DNA of 64,000 nucleotides, taken from the NCBI RefSeq assembly GCF_000931935.2, contig NZ_AZAC01000056.1, positions 248,001 to 312,000 on the forward strand, in the 5' to 3' direction. The translations under genes were made by a program, and so were the position numbers. Below are positions 62,048 through 64,000 of this stretch, piece after piece. The notes under the pieces were generated by a model. The model worked only from the letters and a program-made list of their open reading frames with translations. It did no database searches and was not told where the DNA came from. Within the stretch, counting starts at the first letter, position 1. Each line of letters opens with the position of its first letter. The DNA comes from Dethiosulfatarculus sandiegensis. GTDB taxonomy: Bacteria; Desulfobacterota; Desulfarculia; Desulfarculales; Desulfarculaceae.

Positions 62048-63033
62048 TTACCTGGATATGATGCGCTGGAAAAGCCATGAGGCTTCTAGGGAAAAGCGGT
62101 CTTTGGTGCTGATATCAGGTTGTTTTTGTTCCCTTCTCAGAAAATCCAGGATTTGATGCACAGGAACAAACCAGCCTTTTTTTTCGCCAGTCTTGTCATG
62201 AGAGTTTTGAACTGTGGATTGATCTTTCCTTTTTCCGTAAATCCCTTGGCAAAATGAGTGCTGATCAGGCAGAGCCCTGATTGAGCCCCGAGAAGATCTT
62301 GGTTTTTTTTACTTAACGCCTGCTTGAAACGGTCGATAGTGCTTCCGTTGGTGCTGGCAAACCAGAAATTAACATATGGTTTTTCCGGATCGTAGTATGG
62401 CATCTTTTTGCATTTTTTTAATGTGTTTGTATCGTTAGAAAAAATTACTTACATAGGTTACTTTCTTGCAGCATTGATCGCCCCAGAATAAGGGTGAACT
62501 CTCCTCGTAACCTTGAAAGCGTTTTAAATTTTTAAGATTTACAAGACGGTAAAAAACTTGTTAAGACCCGTAAAACGGGCTTCTCCCCAATATATACCCT
62601 CTAAATTTTTGTCGTGATTGGCGAGGGATTTGGGATAGTATCCTACGACTTCTCTAAAGAATTTCAATCCTTTAATGGTTTCATCTCTAGTGGAGGTGAG
62701 GCCTGCGTTCAGGTGAAGGCTTATCTCGAAACCTTTTTCCGCCAGTTCTTGAATGAAGATGCGATATTCTTTATCCTGAAGGGAGCATCCGGTTCTATGA
62801 TCTCTATCTTTATGATTGGTTGTCCAGACACTTTTTGTTGTTTTGATGCCAATACTATTTAAAAAATCGTAGATTGGTTTTGTGTTTTCTACGGTAGAGT
62901 GGTCCGTATCGTCGAATATCGTAAATGCAAAATTATTATCTTCAGGCCAGACTATTTTGGGGTTGCTGGAGAGTGGCGACGGTTTTATTCCCGAGAACAA
63001 TATTATAAATTTAAAATAGATAAAAAGCGTCAT
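62048..63033 (-). pseudogene. polysaccharide-deacetylase-like gene broken by three homopolymer frameshifts
   Basis: Read on the minus strand this is one gene in four pieces. Piece 1 (63033 to ~62552) encodes FTIFDDTDHSTVENTKPIYDF, TTKSVWTTNHK, ISLHLNAGLTSTRDETIKG and SLANHDKNLEGIYWGEARF. At a run of six T (62551-62556) the frame shifts to YRLVNLKNLKRF and SSPLFWGDQCCKKVTYVSNF. At a second run of six T (62439-62444) it shifts to SNDTNTLKK and MPYYDPEKPYVNFWFAST. At a run of eight A (62177-62184) it shifts to GWFVPVHQILDFL and ends WLFQRIISR at 62048. Rejoined it would be ~330 residues, a plausible full-length protein of a family found in surface-polysaccharide loci. The family name is from memory. 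Confidence 0.7.
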
Positions 63034-63312
63034 TGTTGGAATACTCTAACAGTATGATTTTTCAAATATTTTTTAGCTAGTCTATTTGGTGATGCGGAAA
63101 TATGATGAGGATTTGGGGAGAGGCTATTTTTGCTAATAACTATTAATGATAGGGAAGATTTGGTTTTAGAATAAGTGTAGATATAGACGGTTATGGTGAC
63201 TTGTTGGGGTAAATTTCATATATGATGATATGGTATGAAGGCTATGACCTGAGAAGATTTGTGACCCTTTGGGGGGTGTTTAAGTGACCGGAACAGTTTT
63301 GGGTCAAGGTTG
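63034..63312. other. AT-rich gap between the broken gene and the MobB-like gene
   Basis: About 280 bases. No ORF is credible. A pyrimidine/purine-skewed stretch TTTGGGGGGTGTTTAAG lies near 63271-63287. No promoter for the minus-strand broken gene could be chosen with confidence. Confidence 0.35.
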
Positions 63313-63365
63313 AAGCATCATCCCCACCCGGAACGCTTTTTTATGAGGGGGGGTGGGGATGCTCA
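63313..63365 (-). terminator. hairpin downstream of the MobB-like gene
   Basis: GCATCATCCCCACCC (about 63315-63329) can pair with GGGTGGGGATGC (about 63351-63362) around a ~20-base loop that contains a T/A-run. The stem lies 10 bases after the minus-strand stop, so it probably ends that transcript. Confidence 0.6.
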
Positions 63366-63371
63366 TGCCTG

Positions 63372-63959
63372 TTACTTGTCTATAAAAACCTCAAGCCTTC
63401 CGGGCTTGTCGCCGGAGCGCAAACTGGCCACCATGGCCCTTATGGCATTGGCTATAATATCCTGGACAAAGCCTTTAATGGGGATCCTTTCTCCGGAGAG
63501 CAAAATGCGGACCCTGGCCGGTTCCTTTTCCGGCATGACCTCCTTGGCCACAAACTCAGCCAGACCGGCAAGATCAGTGGGGCTGAAGGTGGGTTTTCCC
63601 GAGTCGATTGGCTTTTCAGAGATATAGGCCCTTACTCCGGGGTCCTGACCGGGATTGCCTGAAAGAACCAGTTCCAATTTGGCCTTTTTTGCCTGATCGT
63701 GGGCTGTGGTCAGGACCAGATCATGCTCGGAGAAAAAAGCTTCCAAAAGCTGGGGCAGGGTTTTCTCTTTTGCCTGGGCTTTTAATACAAAGCCTTTTTC
63801 AGCCAGCTCCAATGTATCCGGAGGCGCTTTGTCGAGGTTTTGTTTTTTTTTGATTATTCCTGTTTTAAGGCCTTTTGGGCCCAGGGCCTGGGGCAGGTTT
63901 TCCAGGATTTGCTCTTTTTCCTGGCAATCCGGGCCGATCAGGCAGACTACATAAGGCAT
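63372..63959 (-). CDS. MobB-like protein (molybdopterin-guanine dinucleotide biosynthesis) with degenerate P-loop
   Basis: MobB-type proteins are GTP-binding partners in attaching guanine nucleotide to molybdopterin. The product has 195 residues from ATG 63959, selected by AAGGAG ~9 bases ahead. The N-terminus MPYVVCLIGPDCQEKEQIL sits where a Walker A loop is expected, but the GxxxxGK(T/S) pattern is replaced by GPDCQEKE, so nucleotide binding may be lost. The C-terminal ~45 residues (RVRILLSGERIPIKGFVQDII, ANAIRAMVASL) match the tail seen in MobB proteins of this group. The call therefore rests on the overall layout and this tail; it could be a diverged paralogue with another role. Confidence 0.6.
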   Translation of the reverse strand: MPYVVCLIGPDCQEKEQILENLPQALGPKGLKTGIIKKKQNLDKAPPDTLELAEKGFVLKAQAKEKTLPQLLEAFFSEHDLVLTTAHDQAKKAKLELVLSGNPGQDPGVRAYISEKPIDSGKPTFSPTDLAGLAEFVAKEVMPEKEPARVRILLSGERIPIKGFVQDIIANAIRAMVASLRSGDKPGRLEVFIDK

Positions 63960-64000
63960 ATTGCTGATCTCCTTGAATTTGGGCAGAGCTTTCATATTTA

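Overview
The window reads as chromosomal DNA of a Gram-negative, probably anaerobic bacterium of the former Deltaproteobacteria (Desulfobacterota). The outer-membrane pair TamA/TamB and lipoproteins show a diderm. The thrS-infC-rpmI-rplT-pheST-merR and alaC-hom-apgM gene orders, the split methylmalonyl-CoA mutase, a CoA carboxyltransferase with a free biotin domain, and pyruvate phosphate dikinase fit that group. This lineage call is an inference from gene content, not from a search. Almost all of the window is coding. I saw no insertion sequence, prophage or CRISPR array.

Layout. 1-6.2 kb: translation cluster (end of thrS, infC, rpmI, rplT, pheS, pheT, a MerR-like regulator). 6.3-12 kb: a lipoprotein gene converging on a minus-strand operon (aminoglycoside-phosphotransferase-like kinase, a small unknown ORF, adenine deaminase, YihY-type membrane protein). 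12.1-17.7 kb: tamA-tamB. 17.8-20.2 kb: a cytidylate-kinase-like/BON fusion and nicotinate phosphoribosyltransferase on the minus strand. 20.7-26.6 kb: a sigma-54 response regulator, a receiver-only regulator, a NifX-like protein, a Nudix hydrolase and an unknown polytopic membrane protein. 26.7-28.4 kb: amtB-glnB with a sigma-54 promoter. 28.9-32.8 kb: hisS, aspS and a LysM-type lipoprotein. 33-39.3 kb: a propionate/methylmalonyl-CoA block. 39.5 kb: tRNA-Gly(CCC). 39.9-52.5 kb: a long co-directional run rimP-nusA-ylxR-infB-DUF503-rbfA-nrnA-truB-rpsO-pnp-M16 peptidase-dut. 52.6-61.5 kb: a metallo-beta-lactamase-fold gene facing a minus-strand run (alaC, hom, apgM, thioesterase, ppdK, fabH). 61.5-64 kb: AT-richer DNA with a broken polysaccharide-deacetylase-like gene and a MobB-like gene.

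The points that stand out are: a DRE-TIM aldolase-type enzyme fused to a Cache sensor domain at the head of the methylmalonyl-CoA block, preceded by a perfect 11+5+11 dyad; a deacetylase-like gene whose reading frame is broken three times, each time in a homopolymer run; infC that appears to start at AUA; an 11 x 45-bp in-frame repeat inside infB; a kinase-BON fusion; and a MobB-like protein with a degenerate P-loop. Many genes in the window appear to start with TTG.
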